Assembly: GCA_002699125.1 (NCBI GenBank)
Contig: PABI01000086.1
Location: 25,317 to 89,316, forward strand
Direction of reading: 5' to 3'
Length of the DNA stretch: 64,000 nt
DNA from: Anaerolineaceae bacterium
GTDB lineage: Bacteria; Chloroflexota; Anaerolineae; Promineifilales; Promineifilaceae
Each line of letters begins with the position of its first letter. The stretch's first letter is position 1. The notes below the pieces were generated by a model that worked only from the letters and a program-made list of their open reading frames with translations, did no database searches and was not told the origin of the DNA. Position numbers and translations under genes: made by a program. Shown here piece after piece: positions 40,224-48,914 of this stretch.

Positions 40224-42662
40224 TTAAAAGTGTTTGTTATCCCGATGAATGGTTTGGCCTCCGGCAAAATCGGGCAGCGTGTAGCTGCCTGCATCCTGCA
40301 GGATTTCCAACAATGCTTGCATCTGGCTGGGGCGAAGCTGATCCTCCCACGTTTCTAGCAATGAAGGATTGTCTGGCAAATTGTCCAGGTTGTGGGCAAT
40401 CGTGGCTTTAATGAGCGTTTCCAGCCGGAAGGCGTGCAGCATGTCGGTGATGGTTTCCCGCCGCCGGTCGCGCGGGGCGAGCAGCGGTGTGCCGCTGGCA
40501 GTGAGGCGGAACTCGCTGCTGGCGGGTACAGCGATTGGCTCGGTTTGCCAGCTTTCGCTGGCATTATCGTAACGTGCATTTAGTTCAATTGGCTGGCCAT
40601 CGAGCCAGGCGGTGAGCGTGGCGTTGGCGCTAATGCCGCGCAGGTGGACGCGGTAGCTGCGGTTGGCAGGAATATGGCTGGAGTCGCCGCTGGCGGGGTG
40701 GATGGTGACGCTCATGACGTTTTCCAGCCAATCCTGCTGGAATTTAGTGAATGCATAGCTGCCCCGTTGATAAGCTAACGATTCGCCATCGTCTTCGTGG
40801 AGGGTGAACTCGCCATCGGCCCCGGCGAAGCAGTGCAGGTCGAGCCGTTCGGGGTTGTCGATGCCGCCCCAGCCGACTTTTGGTCCCAGCGGCACCATTG
40901 CCCCGGCTTGGGCAAAGAGGGGGATGTCGTGGAGACGGCCGTACTGCACCACCCATCTATCCCCGGCAAACTGCTCTCCACTGAAAAAATGGTGCCACGT
41001 CCCCGGCGGCAGCCAAATGACCTGGCGGCTGAGCTGCGTGTCCGGGTCGGCAGGCGTGGTGTAAGGGGCAGCGATAAGGTCGGGACCGAAGGTGTATTGC
41101 TGCGGACAGAGATACGCTTCGTCCCGCGCAGGATAGTCGTGGTACATAGGGCGTATCATGGCTTGGTGTTCGGTGGTGTTGCGCCAGGACATCGTGTAAA
41201 GGTAGGGAATAAGGGCGTGGCGCAATTGCATGGCGTCGCGGGTGACAGCCAGCGTTTCGGCATCGTAGCCCCAGGGGCGGCGCTCGTGGAACGGGTTTTT
41301 GGTGCTGTGCAGGCGGAAGATGGGACTGAAGACGCCAAACTGCACCCAGCGCGTGTACAGTTCCGCTTCCTCCAGGCCAAACATGTGCCCACCAATGTCG
41401 TGGCTCCACCAACTGTAGCCGACGTTGGCCGCAGTGGCGGTAAAGAATGGCTGGAAGTTGAGAGTTTCCCAATCAACAAACGTGTCGCCGGAAAAGCCGA
41501 TGGGATAGCGGTGGTTGCCCAGGCCGCCCCAGCGCGAGAAGATGAACGGCCGCTTAGTTCCGTCGCGCCTCAAATCATAAAAGTGCAAATGGTTCAGCCA
41601 CCACAGCGGGTCCAGACCCGGCAGGCCGCTGACCTCACCTTGCTGCCAATCGATCCACCAAAAATCAACGCCGTTGGCTTCTTGCGGATGGTGCAGCAGG
41701 TCAAAGTAGGCGCGGGCAAAGTCGGGATTGGCGATGTCAAAGGGAACGGCCGTTTCCCCATCTGCCTCCATTCCCAAACGCTCGGCCATCGCCTCATACT
41801 GCTTCTCGTGCGGACCAATGCCATCGGCGGGATGCAGGTTAAGCGCGGTTTTTAGGCATTGTGCGTGCAGCCAACTGAGGAACTGCTCCGGTTCGGGGAA
41901 GAGGTCGCGGTTCCAAGTGTAGCCCGTCCACCCTTCCAGGTGCCAATCCATGTCGATGATGCAGACGGAGAGCGGTACGTCGTGGGCGCGAAAATCCTGC
42001 ATGAGTTGGGTGAGTTCGTCCTGGGTGTAAGCCCAGTAGCGGCTCCACCAGTTGCCCAGCGCCCAGCGGGGCAGAAGCGGCACCGGGCCGGTAAGGGCGA
42101 AATAGTCGCGCAGGCAGGTCTTGTACTCGTGGCCATAGCCAAAAAAGTAAAGGTCGAGCGCATCTTCGGAGTGGCGCGGCTCTAGCCAGCCATCTTTGTT
42201 GAAAACGAGCGTATTGGAGTCATCGACGATGGCCCAGCCGCTGCGGGAGAGCAGTCCCGGTTCCAATGGGGTGCTGCCGCTGATCTGATCCAGCGTACGG
42301 TAAGTGCCGCGCAGGTTGTCGGGGTCTTTATCGCTAAAGTGCCAGACGGTGTCGCTTTCTTTGAGGTGGATTTGCAGGCTGTTGGCAGAGAATGGCTTGT
42401 CAATGTTGTAGATGAGCAGCAAGTGATTGGTCTCGATGTAGAGACGGCCGTTCTCCACCAACTGCTCAAACGCAGGCACGGGCTGGTTGCGGTACCAGAA
42501 GGGCTGGCTAGGATTGTTTTGGAAACGGCCGTCAGGATCATGCTCCAACCGAATGAGGCGGGAAGTTAATACGGTAAAACGCGCCGAACCAACAACTACC
42601 ATCGCTTCGGGGTTGGCTTCTGGTTGAAAATTGAGCTGAAATTGGGCGGGAATCTGTGTCAT
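40224..42662 (-). CDS. GH31-family alpha-glucosidase-type glycoside hydrolase
   Basis: An 812-residue cytoplasmic enzyme (no signal peptide). The GH31 catalytic barrel carries the nucleophile region GVDFWWIDWQQGE and the acid/base region GFSGDTFVDWETL, plus WALGNWWSRYWAYTQ and the C-terminal HEDDGES of the distal beta domain. GH31 enzymes mostly release alpha-linked glucose or xylose; the exact substrate is unknown. AAGGAGCAGCAG before ATG 42662 favours this start over 42734. A short extra helical segment (about 715-812) follows the beta domains. It is upstream of no other carbohydrate gene in the same strand except the LysM lipoprotein gene, 72 bases ahead. Confidence 0.93.
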   Translation of the reverse strand: MTQIPAQFQLNFQPEANPEAMVVVGSARFTVLTSRLIRLEHDPDGRFQNNPSQPFWYRNQPVPAFEQLVENGRLYIETNHLLLIYNIDKPFSANSLQIHLKESDTVWHFSDKDPDNLRGTYRTLDQISGSTPLEPGLLSRSGWAIVDDSNTLVFNKDGWLEPRHSEDALDLYFFGYGHEYKTCLRDYFALTGPVPLLPRWALGNWWSRYWAYTQDELTQLMQDFRAHDVPLSVCIIDMDWHLEGWTGYTWNRDLFPEPEQFLSWLHAQCLKTALNLHPADGIGPHEKQYEAMAERLGMEADGETAVPFDIANPDFARAYFDLLHHPQEANGVDFWWIDWQQGEVSGLPGLDPLWWLNHLHFYDLRRDGTKRPFIFSRWGGLGNHRYPIGFSGDTFVDWETLNFQPFFTATAANVGYSWWSHDIGGHMFGLEEAELYTRWVQFGVFSPIFRLHSTKNPFHERRPWGYDAETLAVTRDAMQLRHALIPYLYTMSWRNTTEHQAMIRPMYHDYPARDEAYLCPQQYTFGPDLIAAPYTTPADPDTQLSRQVIWLPPGTWHHFFSGEQFAGDRWVVQYGRLHDIPLFAQAGAMVPLGPKVGWGGIDNPERLDLHCFAGADGEFTLHEDDGESLAYQRGSYAFTKFQQDWLENVMSVTIHPASGDSSHIPANRSYRVHLRGISANATLTAWLDGQPIELNARYDNASESWQTEPIAVPASSEFRLTASGTPLLAPRDRRRETITDMLHAFRLETLIKATIAHNLDNLPDNPSLLETWEDQLRPSQMQALLEILQDAGSYTLPDFAGGQTIHRDNKHF

Positions 42663-42734
42663 CTGCTGCTCCTTGGGTGAAGATGAAGAATTGTAGCGGA
42701 TTTTGTGAAGAACGGCCGTTCCCCATTCAACCAT

Positions 42735-43823
42735 CTAAGGCGTACCCAGCGCCTGCAAAGACCAGTCGTCCAGGAACCAGCCATTGTTGTGGTTGACAAA
42801 GCGGCTGCGGAACGCGCCGCCTACTCGCACGGTGCTGGCTTCCTCAATTGTGAAGTCGTAAGTAAGCGTAGCTTTGCTGCCCGGCAGCGGCACCGTCCAC
42901 TCGGTTCCCCCATTGCCCACAATAACGCGCGCCTCTGAGGAAAGCAGCTGCGTGGCCCAGATTTTGTTGCCACCGTTGTAACCACCAACAATGTCGGCAA
43001 AGAAGTTGATAGTCAGGCGATAGCTGCCTGGTGGCAGCGTGACGTCAGTAAAAATGGCAAAGCTGGTGGGTGCGCCGCCTTTGAACGCCTTAATGGTATT
43101 CTGCCCGGCAAACACAAACTGGGCGTGCTCGCTGGCGGGGATGTCTGACTTGGGCACAACGCGAATTTCGGGACGGAAGAAAGTGCCGCCATCGCCCGGC
43201 GTAAGCGTATTGGCCCCCTCATTTACCGACATCTGCCAGCCGTTGGGAATTTGCCACTCAGAAACGCCCTGGAAGAAATACCAGCCTTCTTCAAAGGATG
43301 GGTTGGGCAGCAGATTTGCCCCGACGGGTACCAGCTGCTCTGGCGTGACAGTCGCTGCCGGAGCGGGCTCGTTGGCCGGAAGCTGGATGTCGGCCACAAT
43401 TTCGCCGTTCCAACCTGGGATGATCAGCTCCTGGCCGATGGCCAGTAAGGTGGCGGCTGTCAGGTTGTTGGCAGCCAAAATATCGACGGCGGGCACGCCC
43501 GTTTTGGCGGCAATGAACGAGAGATTGTCGCCGGATTGGACAGTGTAGATGGTGGACGTTGGGATTGGCTCGGCTGTTGGTTCAGGTGTGGCTTGGGGAA
43601 CGGCCGTTTCGTCCACGGTTGTTGAAGGCGTTACCACAACCTCAACCAGCCGGGTAACCTCTACCGGCACCTCAATGGTGTTTACCTCCGTGACCAGGCG
43701 GGTCACTTCTACCGCCACTTCCTGATTAACCAGCCGGGTGACCTCAATGGTCTGGGCCTCGCCAGCACAGGCGGCCAGCAGGCCAAGCATAGCCATAAAC
43801 AGCAGCAAAAATTTCGTTTTCAT
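42735..43823 (-). CDS. LysM-containing lipoprotein with carbohydrate-binding-like domain
   Basis: A 362-residue lipoprotein: lipobox LAAC (Cys about 19), then three VEVTRLV-type repeats (about 27-65), a Pro/Thr linker, one LysM domain (about 94-137; YTVQSGDNLSFIAAKTGVPA...IGQELIIPG) and a C-terminal beta-rich domain of about 190 residues (NLLPNPSFEEGWYF...NNGWFLDDWSLQALG) typical of CBM-like jelly rolls. LysM binds peptidoglycan or chitin-like glycans. Secreted and lipid anchored; the ligand of the C-terminal domain is unknown. Confidence 0.88.
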   Translation of the reverse strand: MKTKFLLLFMAMLGLLAACAGEAQTIEVTRLVNQEVAVEVTRLVTEVNTIEVPVEVTRLVEVVVTPSTTVDETAVPQATPEPTAEPIPTSTIYTVQSGDNLSFIAAKTGVPAVDILAANNLTAATLLAIGQELIIPGWNGEIVADIQLPANEPAPAATVTPEQLVPVGANLLPNPSFEEGWYFFQGVSEWQIPNGWQMSVNEGANTLTPGDGGTFFRPEIRVVPKSDIPASEHAQFVFAGQNTIKAFKGGAPTSFAIFTDVTLPPGSYRLTINFFADIVGGYNGGNKIWATQLLSSEARVIVGNGGTEWTVPLPGSKATLTYDFTIEEASTVRVGGAFRSRFVNHNNGWFLDDWSLQALGTP

Positions 43824-43988
43824 AGAGGTTTCTTAAAACTCCTTACTCTGTGTGTCTCATGGTCTTTTTGTGTGAAGGGCGTCAAGCTCACCTTCCAAAC
43901 GGCCGATTCTAGCAGGCTTCTTTGAAAAAGCGCAACGGTTTGTGGTTGGAATTGCCTGAGAAGTTCGCAAACAAAATGGCGGGTAAGC

Positions 43989-43994
43989 TACAAT
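43989..43994 (+). promoter_or_regulatory. -10 box placed for leaderless expansin-like mRNA
   Basis: TACAAT seven bases before ATG 44002, and no Shine-Dalgarno sequence between them. Confidence 0.45.
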
Positions 43995-44001
43995 TTGCGG
44001 C

Positions 44002-44760
44002 ATGAAAATTTCGGCAAAGATCACTCTGTTGATTGTTGTATTTTTGAGCGTCGCTGGTGTGGTTAGATGGGGAAGTGGGCAGGGCGTAACGGCCGTTTCC
44101 GCCGGAGCCGATCAATTTGTCTACCTACCCTTCGTGATTCGCCAAACGAATGAACCGGTGCCGTTTGGCGCGGTGCATACGGGCGAAGGCACTTACTATG
44201 CTGCCACGGGCGCAGGCAATTGCAGCTTTGATCCCTCACCGCAAGATTTGATGGTGGCGGCGCTGAACCACGTCGATTATGCTGACTCGGCGCTGTGTGG
44301 CGCGTTTATCCAGGTGACGGGGCCGCAGGGCAGCGTGATTGTGCGCGTAGTGGACCAATGCCCCGAATGTCCAGCAGGGGATGTGGATTTGAGCCCGGAA
44401 GCGTTTGCCCAAATTGCCCAACTGTCTGCCGGACGAGTGCTGATTAGCTGGCAGCTGGTGAGTATGCCGTTGGACGGCCCGATTGTGTATCACTTTAAGG
44501 ATGGCAGTAACCAATGGTGGACGGCCGTACAAATTCGCAACCATCGCAATCCCATTTTGAAGCTGGAATACCTCAATGGCAGCACTTTCCAGGAATTGGC
44601 CCGCGTTGATTACAATTACTTTGTGAAGAATGACGGCATGGGTGAAGGTCCGTACACGTTCCGCGTGACTGATATTTTGGGCAATGTGTTGGTGGACAGC
44701 GGTATTCCCCACGTTGAGAATGGCGATGTTAGCGGCAGCGGGCAATTTCCTGCGCCTTAA
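44002..44760 (+). CDS. secreted expansin-like (DPBB) protein
   Basis: A 252-residue exported protein with a signal peptide (about 1-34). Residues about 55-150 form a double-psi beta-barrel expansin D1 domain with GEGTYYAATGAGNCSFD, MVAALN, CGAFIQVTGPQG and the catalytic-like Asp in VVDQCPECPAGDVDLS; residues about 155-252 match expansin D2 (WWTAVQIRNHRNPILKLEY). Expansins loosen plant-type or bacterial cellulose/peptidoglycan networks. The four Cys in the D1 domain suggest disulfides. YLPFVIR appears after the signal, like the tails of other exported proteins here. The stop overlaps the convergent SPL-type gene. Confidence 0.9.
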   Translation: MKISAKITLLIVVFLSVAGVVRWGSGQGVTAVSAGADQFVYLPFVIRQTNEPVPFGAVHTGEGTYYAATGAGNCSFDPSPQDLMVAALNHVDYADSALCGAFIQVTGPQGSVIVRVVDQCPECPAGDVDLSPEAFAQIAQLSAGRVLISWQLVSMPLDGPIVYHFKDGSNQWWTAVQIRNHRNPILKLEYLNGSTFQELARVDYNYFVKNDGMGEGPYTFRVTDILGNVLVDSGIPHVENGDVSGSGQFPAP

Positions 44761-45893
44761 GCATCTTCACGATCAATTTCGTCCAGGATCTTTTCGATTC
44801 GCGTTTTAATGTGGCCGCGGACGTTTTTGATTCGGCCCAGCTCTCCCCGGTCAGCCACTGCTTCCAGCGGCTCCTTCAGGTTCTGGATGTTTTGCGCGGC
44901 CCAAAACAGCGTTTCCCAGCTTTGCCCCAGCATTTGCCGCTCAAATACGACGTTGAGCATGCGTTCGGCGATGCGGTAGTTGGTTTTCCGCCAATCGTCG
45001 GGGATGTAGCGTTTGATACGGTGGGGCAACTGATGTTTTTGGCTCAGGGCAAACAGGTGCTTGTGCTGCGCCTGCATGTATTCGTTGGCCGGGACGTAAC
45101 GGCCGTCATACGTTCTAGCATCAGGTGTAAATTCATACAGCCCGGCATACTGCTCATATACGTCGGGTCTGGCATGTTGCAGCTGCTGCAAAAACCAGTC
45201 TGCCTGCCGGTTGCGCAGCGTCATTGCTCCGCCAAACATCAGGTAGTCGGCGTTGGTTTGTTTAACGGCCGTAAACAACGCCTCCACTTCCACCGGATCA
45301 TCACACAAAACCGGGATGAGCGGAATGAGCAGCGCGCCGGTTTGCACGTGCGGCGCCTCGGCCTTGATCTGGCGCAGCACGTCCAACCGTTTGGCCGGGG
45401 AGGGGGCGAATTTCTCCAACAATATGGACTTCTCTAGATCGGTGGTGGTGATGGTGACGGAGACAGTACACCAGGTTTGCTGGGCAATTTCCTCCAGCAG
45501 CGGCAAATCGCGCAGCACCAGGGTCGATTTGGTAATCAAGTGCACCGGATAGCGATGTTTGGCCAGCACTTCCAGGATGGCGCGGGTGTTGCCAAATTTC
45601 TTCTCTGCCGGTTGGTAACTGTCCGTGACGCCGCCAATACCCACGACATCGGGCAAAAAGGTGCGGGCGCGGCTAATGCGCTGATCCAGCATCGGCCCCA
45701 CGTTGGTTTTAACCAGAATCTCGTTCTCAAAATCTTCCGGCATGTGGTAATGGTCGCTGCGCGCGTCGCAGTAGATGCAGCCAAACTGGCAGCCGTTGTA
45801 TGGATTGATCGAGTAGCGCGTCCAAAACCAATGGTCAATGATTTTGTTTTTGTTGATGATCGATTTGTACTGTTTTTCGATAAATTTAGGCAT
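44757..45893 (-). CDS. SPL/Rv2578c-type radical SAM protein
   Basis: A 378-residue radical SAM enzyme. The iron-sulfur motif C-x3-C-x2-C is seen in NPYNGCQFGCIYCDARSD, followed by the TNVGPMLD and GGVTDSYQPAE motifs of the Rv2578c/SPL-like family; the true substrate of these proteins is unknown (some relatives repair spore photoproduct). An ORF extends upstream to 45956, but ATG 45893 lies just after the upstream stop (45896) and the extension reads through that gene, so the shorter start is used. It follows an AlkD-like gene, so a DNA-repair link is plausible but unproven. Confidence 0.88.
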   Translation of the reverse strand: MPKFIEKQYKSIINKNKIIDHWFWTRYSINPYNGCQFGCIYCDARSDHYHMPEDFENEILVKTNVGPMLDQRISRARTFLPDVVGIGGVTDSYQPAEKKFGNTRAILEVLAKHRYPVHLITKSTLVLRDLPLLEEIAQQTWCTVSVTITTTDLEKSILLEKFAPSPAKRLDVLRQIKAEAPHVQTGALLIPLIPVLCDDPVEVEALFTAVKQTNADYLMFGGAMTLRNRQADWFLQQLQHARPDVYEQYAGLYEFTPDARTYDGRYVPANEYMQAQHKHLFALSQKHQLPHRIKRYIPDDWRKTNYRIAERMLNVVFERQMLGQSWETLFWAAQNIQNLKEPLEAVADRGELGRIKNVRGHIKTRIEKILDEIDREDA

Positions 45894-45895
45894 GG

Positions 45896-46630
45896 CTATA
45901 CTTGTCTGGCTCGCTCTTCGGCCAGAGCCAAACCCACCTTTAGCTTGTTTTTGCACCAGGGGTTGACGTCTTTATCCGCCAAAATTGCCTGCAATTGAGG
46001 CCGCACCAATTCTGGATAAAATTTGGCAATCGTTTTGAACGCCCAGCCAACCCCTTTCTTTACATCCGTTTGCTTGGATGTGGCCAGGGGAAGCAGTAGG
46101 TTAAAAAGTTGGTTCACTTCGTCGGACGGCAGACCTTTTTTAGTGGCGTAATGGGTGGCAATGCCGACAGAGCGCTGCAACCAAAAGTTGGGGTGGGTGA
46201 GAAACGGCCGTATCACCCCCACCATCTCGGCAAAACCATGCAGCAGTCCATGGCCAAACACGCGCTCGCCGATGATGTCGCACACGTACCATTTGTCCCC
46301 CTGCACAATGCACGCCGCTGCCCTTTCCACCGCCTCTTCCCGGTTCAAAATTAACCGTTCCTGCAACAGTTTGCCGATAATTACATAACCCCCTTCGTAG
46401 TCCAGGCTCAGCAACCTGTCGATGAGGGCTAACTGTTCATTTGGCGGCACAAAGCTGAACAATGCCTGCGCTACAAATTCTAGCAGGGGAAATTTCACCC
46501 GCTGTTGCAGCAGTTCAGTCTCAAACAGCTGCCAAAAATCGTCTTGATTGCCCGTCTGGTAGAGCGCTTCCAGCTTTTCCAGCGTGGGCTGAATGGCTTT
46601 CTTGCTCGTTATTTTTGTTTGGCTAACCAT
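45896..46630 (-). CDS. AlkD-like DNA alkylation repair / HEAT-repeat protein
   Basis: A 244-residue all-helical protein. Repeated HEAT-like helices and the segment FLTHPNFWLQRSVGIATHYATKKGL, plus VKKGVGWAFKTIAKFYPELV, resemble the AlkD family of DNA glycosylases, which remove alkylated bases. The match is by eye and the catalytic Asp was not placed. TATTAT (46642-46637) lies six bases before the ATG with no Shine-Dalgarno sequence between, suggesting a leaderless mRNA. The SPL-type gene starts two bases after its stop. Confidence 0.72.
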   Translation of the reverse strand: MVSQTKITSKKAIQPTLEKLEALYQTGNQDDFWQLFETELLQQRVKFPLLEFVAQALFSFVPPNEQLALIDRLLSLDYEGGYVIIGKLLQERLILNREEAVERAAACIVQGDKWYVCDIIGERVFGHGLLHGFAEMVGVIRPFLTHPNFWLQRSVGIATHYATKKGLPSDEVNQLFNLLLPLATSKQTDVKKGVGWAFKTIAKFYPELVRPQLQAILADKDVNPWCKNKLKVGLALAEERARQV

Positions 46631-46636
46631 GCCCCC

Positions 46637-46642
46637 ATAATA
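46637..46642 (-). promoter_or_regulatory. -10 box placed for leaderless AlkD-like mRNA
   Basis: The minus strand reads TATTAT, then GGGGGC, then ATG at 46630; there is no room for a leader. Confidence 0.45.
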
Positions 46643-46681
46643 GCAGATTTAATTTGTGAGGGTCGAGCACAGTTTGTTTGT

Positions 46682-46687
46682 TACAAT
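46682..46687 (+). promoter_or_regulatory. -10 box placed for leaderless DUF309 mRNA
   Basis: TACAAT, CAGGGC and ATG (46694) follow each other, so the transcript probably starts at or next to the ATG. Confidence 0.5.
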
Positions 46688-46693
46688 CAGGGC

Positions 46694-47557
46694 ATGGAAA
46701 ACGAGACAAAAAATTCAAACGCACCGTTGGTTGTGGCTTTTGTGGCCGATTTGATGTTTACCACCCGCATCCAAAATGTGGTGGATCATCTGGGCTGGCG
46801 CATTAAGTGGATTGAAACGGCCGTAACTGTCAATCCCACCCATACCCCTGATCAAGAGGAACGACCCGGCGAATCGCTGCACGGCACCGAGGGCAAGCTG
46901 TTTGAGCAGATTACCGCCTGGCAGCCTGCCTTACTCCTCTTTGATCTGAACAACGACCAAATCCCCTGGCGGCGCTGGATGCCCATCCTCAAATCGTCGC
47001 CGGCTACGCGCCGCCTGCCCATTCTGGCGTTTGGTCCGCATGAGGATAAAGAGACAATGCAGGCGGCCAAAAAGCTGGGGGCTAATTTTGTCGTTGGCCG
47101 TTCCCGCTTCACTTCGGCAATGCCCGATTTACTGCAAAAATATGCCCGCACGCCGGATCACGACGCGCTGGCCGCCAGCTGCGCCGAACCGCTGGCCGAG
47201 CTGGCCAAAGAAGGCATTGAGCTGTTCAATCAGGGGGAGTATTACAAATGCCACGATGCGCTGGAAGAGGCGTGGATGGAAGACGAAAGCCCGGCGCGTG
47301 AGCTGTATCGCGGCATTTTGCAGGTGGGCATTGCCATTTACCAGATTCAGCGGGGCAATTATCGGGGGGCGGTGAAGATGCTCCTGCGCCTGCGCCAATG
47401 GCTGGACCCGCTGCCGCCGGTTTGCCGCGGCGTCAATATTGCCAAGCTGCGTGAAAATGCGGCCGAAGTGCAGGCAATCATTACAGAGTTGGGGCCAGAG
47501 CGGTTAGCTGAGTTTGATACGGCCGTTATCCAACCGATCGAATACAGTTCAATTTAG
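46694..47557 (+). CDS. DUF309 protein with receiver-like N-terminal domain
   Basis: A 287-residue protein. Residues about 10-150 resemble a degenerate response-regulator receiver or B12/Rossmann-type domain (ALLLFDLNNDQIPWRRWMPI, RLPILAFGPHEDKETMQAAK, LGANFVVGRSRF) in which the usual phospho-acceptor region is D-L-N. Residues about 175-262 form a DUF309 domain (GIELFNQGEYYKCHDALEEAWM, YRGILQVGIAIYQIQRGNYRGA), a small helical bundle of unknown function. ORFs extending to 46505 cross the divergent promoter region and are rejected. The fusion hints at signal-dependent control of the DUF309 part. Confidence 0.8.
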   Translation: MENETKNSNAPLVVAFVADLMFTTRIQNVVDHLGWRIKWIETAVTVNPTHTPDQEERPGESLHGTEGKLFEQITAWQPALLLFDLNNDQIPWRRWMPILKSSPATRRLPILAFGPHEDKETMQAAKKLGANFVVGRSRFTSAMPDLLQKYARTPDHDALAASCAEPLAELAKEGIELFNQGEYYKCHDALEEAWMEDESPARELYRGILQVGIAIYQIQRGNYRGAVKMLLRLRQWLDPLPPVCRGVNIAKLRENAAEVQAIITELGPERLAEFDTAVIQPIEYSSI

Positions 47558-48642
47558 CCAGACGGCCGTTTCCCGGTAGAGTCCCTGGTTACCAGCTGCG
47601 TCGCCAGCTTAATGTGCAGCGGTGGCCGATTATCCCCATCAATTCGATCCAGCAGCAGCAAAACGGCCGTACGGGCCATCGCCCGTTTGTAGGTGTGCAC
47701 ACTGGTCAAAGCCGGCTGTGACTTGCGGGCAATCTCAAAATCATCGTACCCTGCTACCGAAACATCCTCGGGCACGCGAAGCCCCTGCTTCTCCAGCGCC
47801 TCAATAACGGCAACCGCATAAAAATCGGCGGCACAAAACAGGGCGGTTGGCGGTTCTGGCGCAGCCATAATGCCTTCTAGCCATTTTTCCATTTCTGCCA
47901 TTTTTTCTAATTCAAACGGCGGGTCTGCCTCATTGGGAACAATGAGTGGCTCCGAAAGCGCTAAACCGGCATCGGCACAGGCGGCGTGGAAGCCGCGCGC
48001 CCGTTCCTTGAAGCTGGGGGGAATCTCCGGGTTTTGCGTGTAGCCAGTAATCATACGAATGTTTTGATGGCCTAGCTGGATGAGGTGCTGGGTAACCTGA
48101 TAAGCACCACCAAAGTCATCTGCCAGAACGGCGTCGTACGGGGTGCCGGGGAAGGCGTTGTCGATGAGCACCAAAGGGCGTCCGCTTTCGCGGCGAATGC
48201 GCTCTATGATGGCGCGAGGGTAGGGGCTGGCCATTAAAATGCCGTCCAACTCCTGGGTAAGCACCGCCGGCAGCGGTTTGCTTTTGGGATATTTGTGTGA
48301 CATGACCAGGTAGCTTAAGCTGGCGTGGCGCGACTGGCTGGTCTGTTCGGCCCCCTGCAAGATGTAGCCATAAAACGGATTGGCGGTTACCGGCTGATCC
48401 CCGTAATCGTTTACCACATAAACCAAACGGCGCAGCGCCTTTGCCGACCGCTTTGGCTTGCGGGGCGTGTAATTATAATCGAGCTCAGCGGCGGCGGCAG
48501 CCACCCGCTGCTGGGTTTCCAGCGGAATGCTTTCATCTCCTCTAAGTGCCAGAGAAACGGCCGTTGCCGATAACCCCACATGTTTGGCCACAGTGCGCAG
48601 GCTGGGGCGTCGCTTGGGCTTGGTTTTATTTTGTTTGGTCAT
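47554..48642 (-). CDS. LacI-family transcriptional regulator (first)
   Basis: A 362-residue regulator. The N-terminal HTH (PSLRTVAKHVGLSATAVSLA at about 13-32, then the hinge) is followed by a periplasmic-binding-like sugar-sensing domain (DGILMASPYPR, VLIDNAFPGTPYDAVLADDFGGA, FCAADFYAVAVIEALEKQGL). LacI members repress sugar-utilisation operons until an inducer binds. It is divergent from a second LacI gene and from the transport/glycosidase operon, which are the natural targets. The stop overlaps the end of the DUF309 gene by four bases. Confidence 0.93.
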   Translation of the reverse strand: MTKQNKTKPKRRPSLRTVAKHVGLSATAVSLALRGDESIPLETQQRVAAAAAELDYNYTPRKPKRSAKALRRLVYVVNDYGDQPVTANPFYGYILQGAEQTSQSRHASLSYLVMSHKYPKSKPLPAVLTQELDGILMASPYPRAIIERIRRESGRPLVLIDNAFPGTPYDAVLADDFGGAYQVTQHLIQLGHQNIRMITGYTQNPEIPPSFKERARGFHAACADAGLALSEPLIVPNEADPPFELEKMAEMEKWLEGIMAAPEPPTALFCAADFYAVAVIEALEKQGLRVPEDVSVAGYDDFEIARKSQPALTSVHTYKRAMARTAVLLLLDRIDGDNRPPLHIKLATQLVTRDSTGKRPSG

Positions 48643-48914
48643 GTTGGGTCTCGCTTTTGTTTACTTTACAAAATTTTACAAAACTATTGTGGAAAAACCA
48701 AATACTGCTGTTGAAGTCGAAATGAGATCGCTCCCATATGTATAGTAAACAAGCAGTTGACAACAGAAAATATTTAGTGTATGTTTATTTAACAAGATGC
48801 TTTGGCACTTGTAAAGCACATGTAATTGGTAAAAAAAGCCGCATTGACTTAGCCAATTACAGAATCCCACAACCCTGTTGAAGTTGGAGAAAGGCCTTAA
48901 CTCGGCCTCGGACC
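48643..48914. promoter_or_regulatory. divergent LacI-LacI control region
   Basis: These 272 bases hold a plus-strand promoter TTGACA (48757-48762), 17-base spacer, TATGTT (48780-48785); an AT-rich segment near 48665-48682 with TTTACAAAATTTTACAAAA (tandem TTTACAAAA, containing CAAAATTTTG-like symmetry); and an inverted repeat GTAATTGG (48822-48829) / CCAATTAC (48853-48860). The last two are candidate LacI operators; which regulator uses which cannot be told. Confidence 0.55.

Noticed and set aside
40797..41855. A 352-codon plus-strand ORF opposite the GH31 gene
   Set aside because: Antisense shadow; the GH31 catalytic motifs are on the minus strand.
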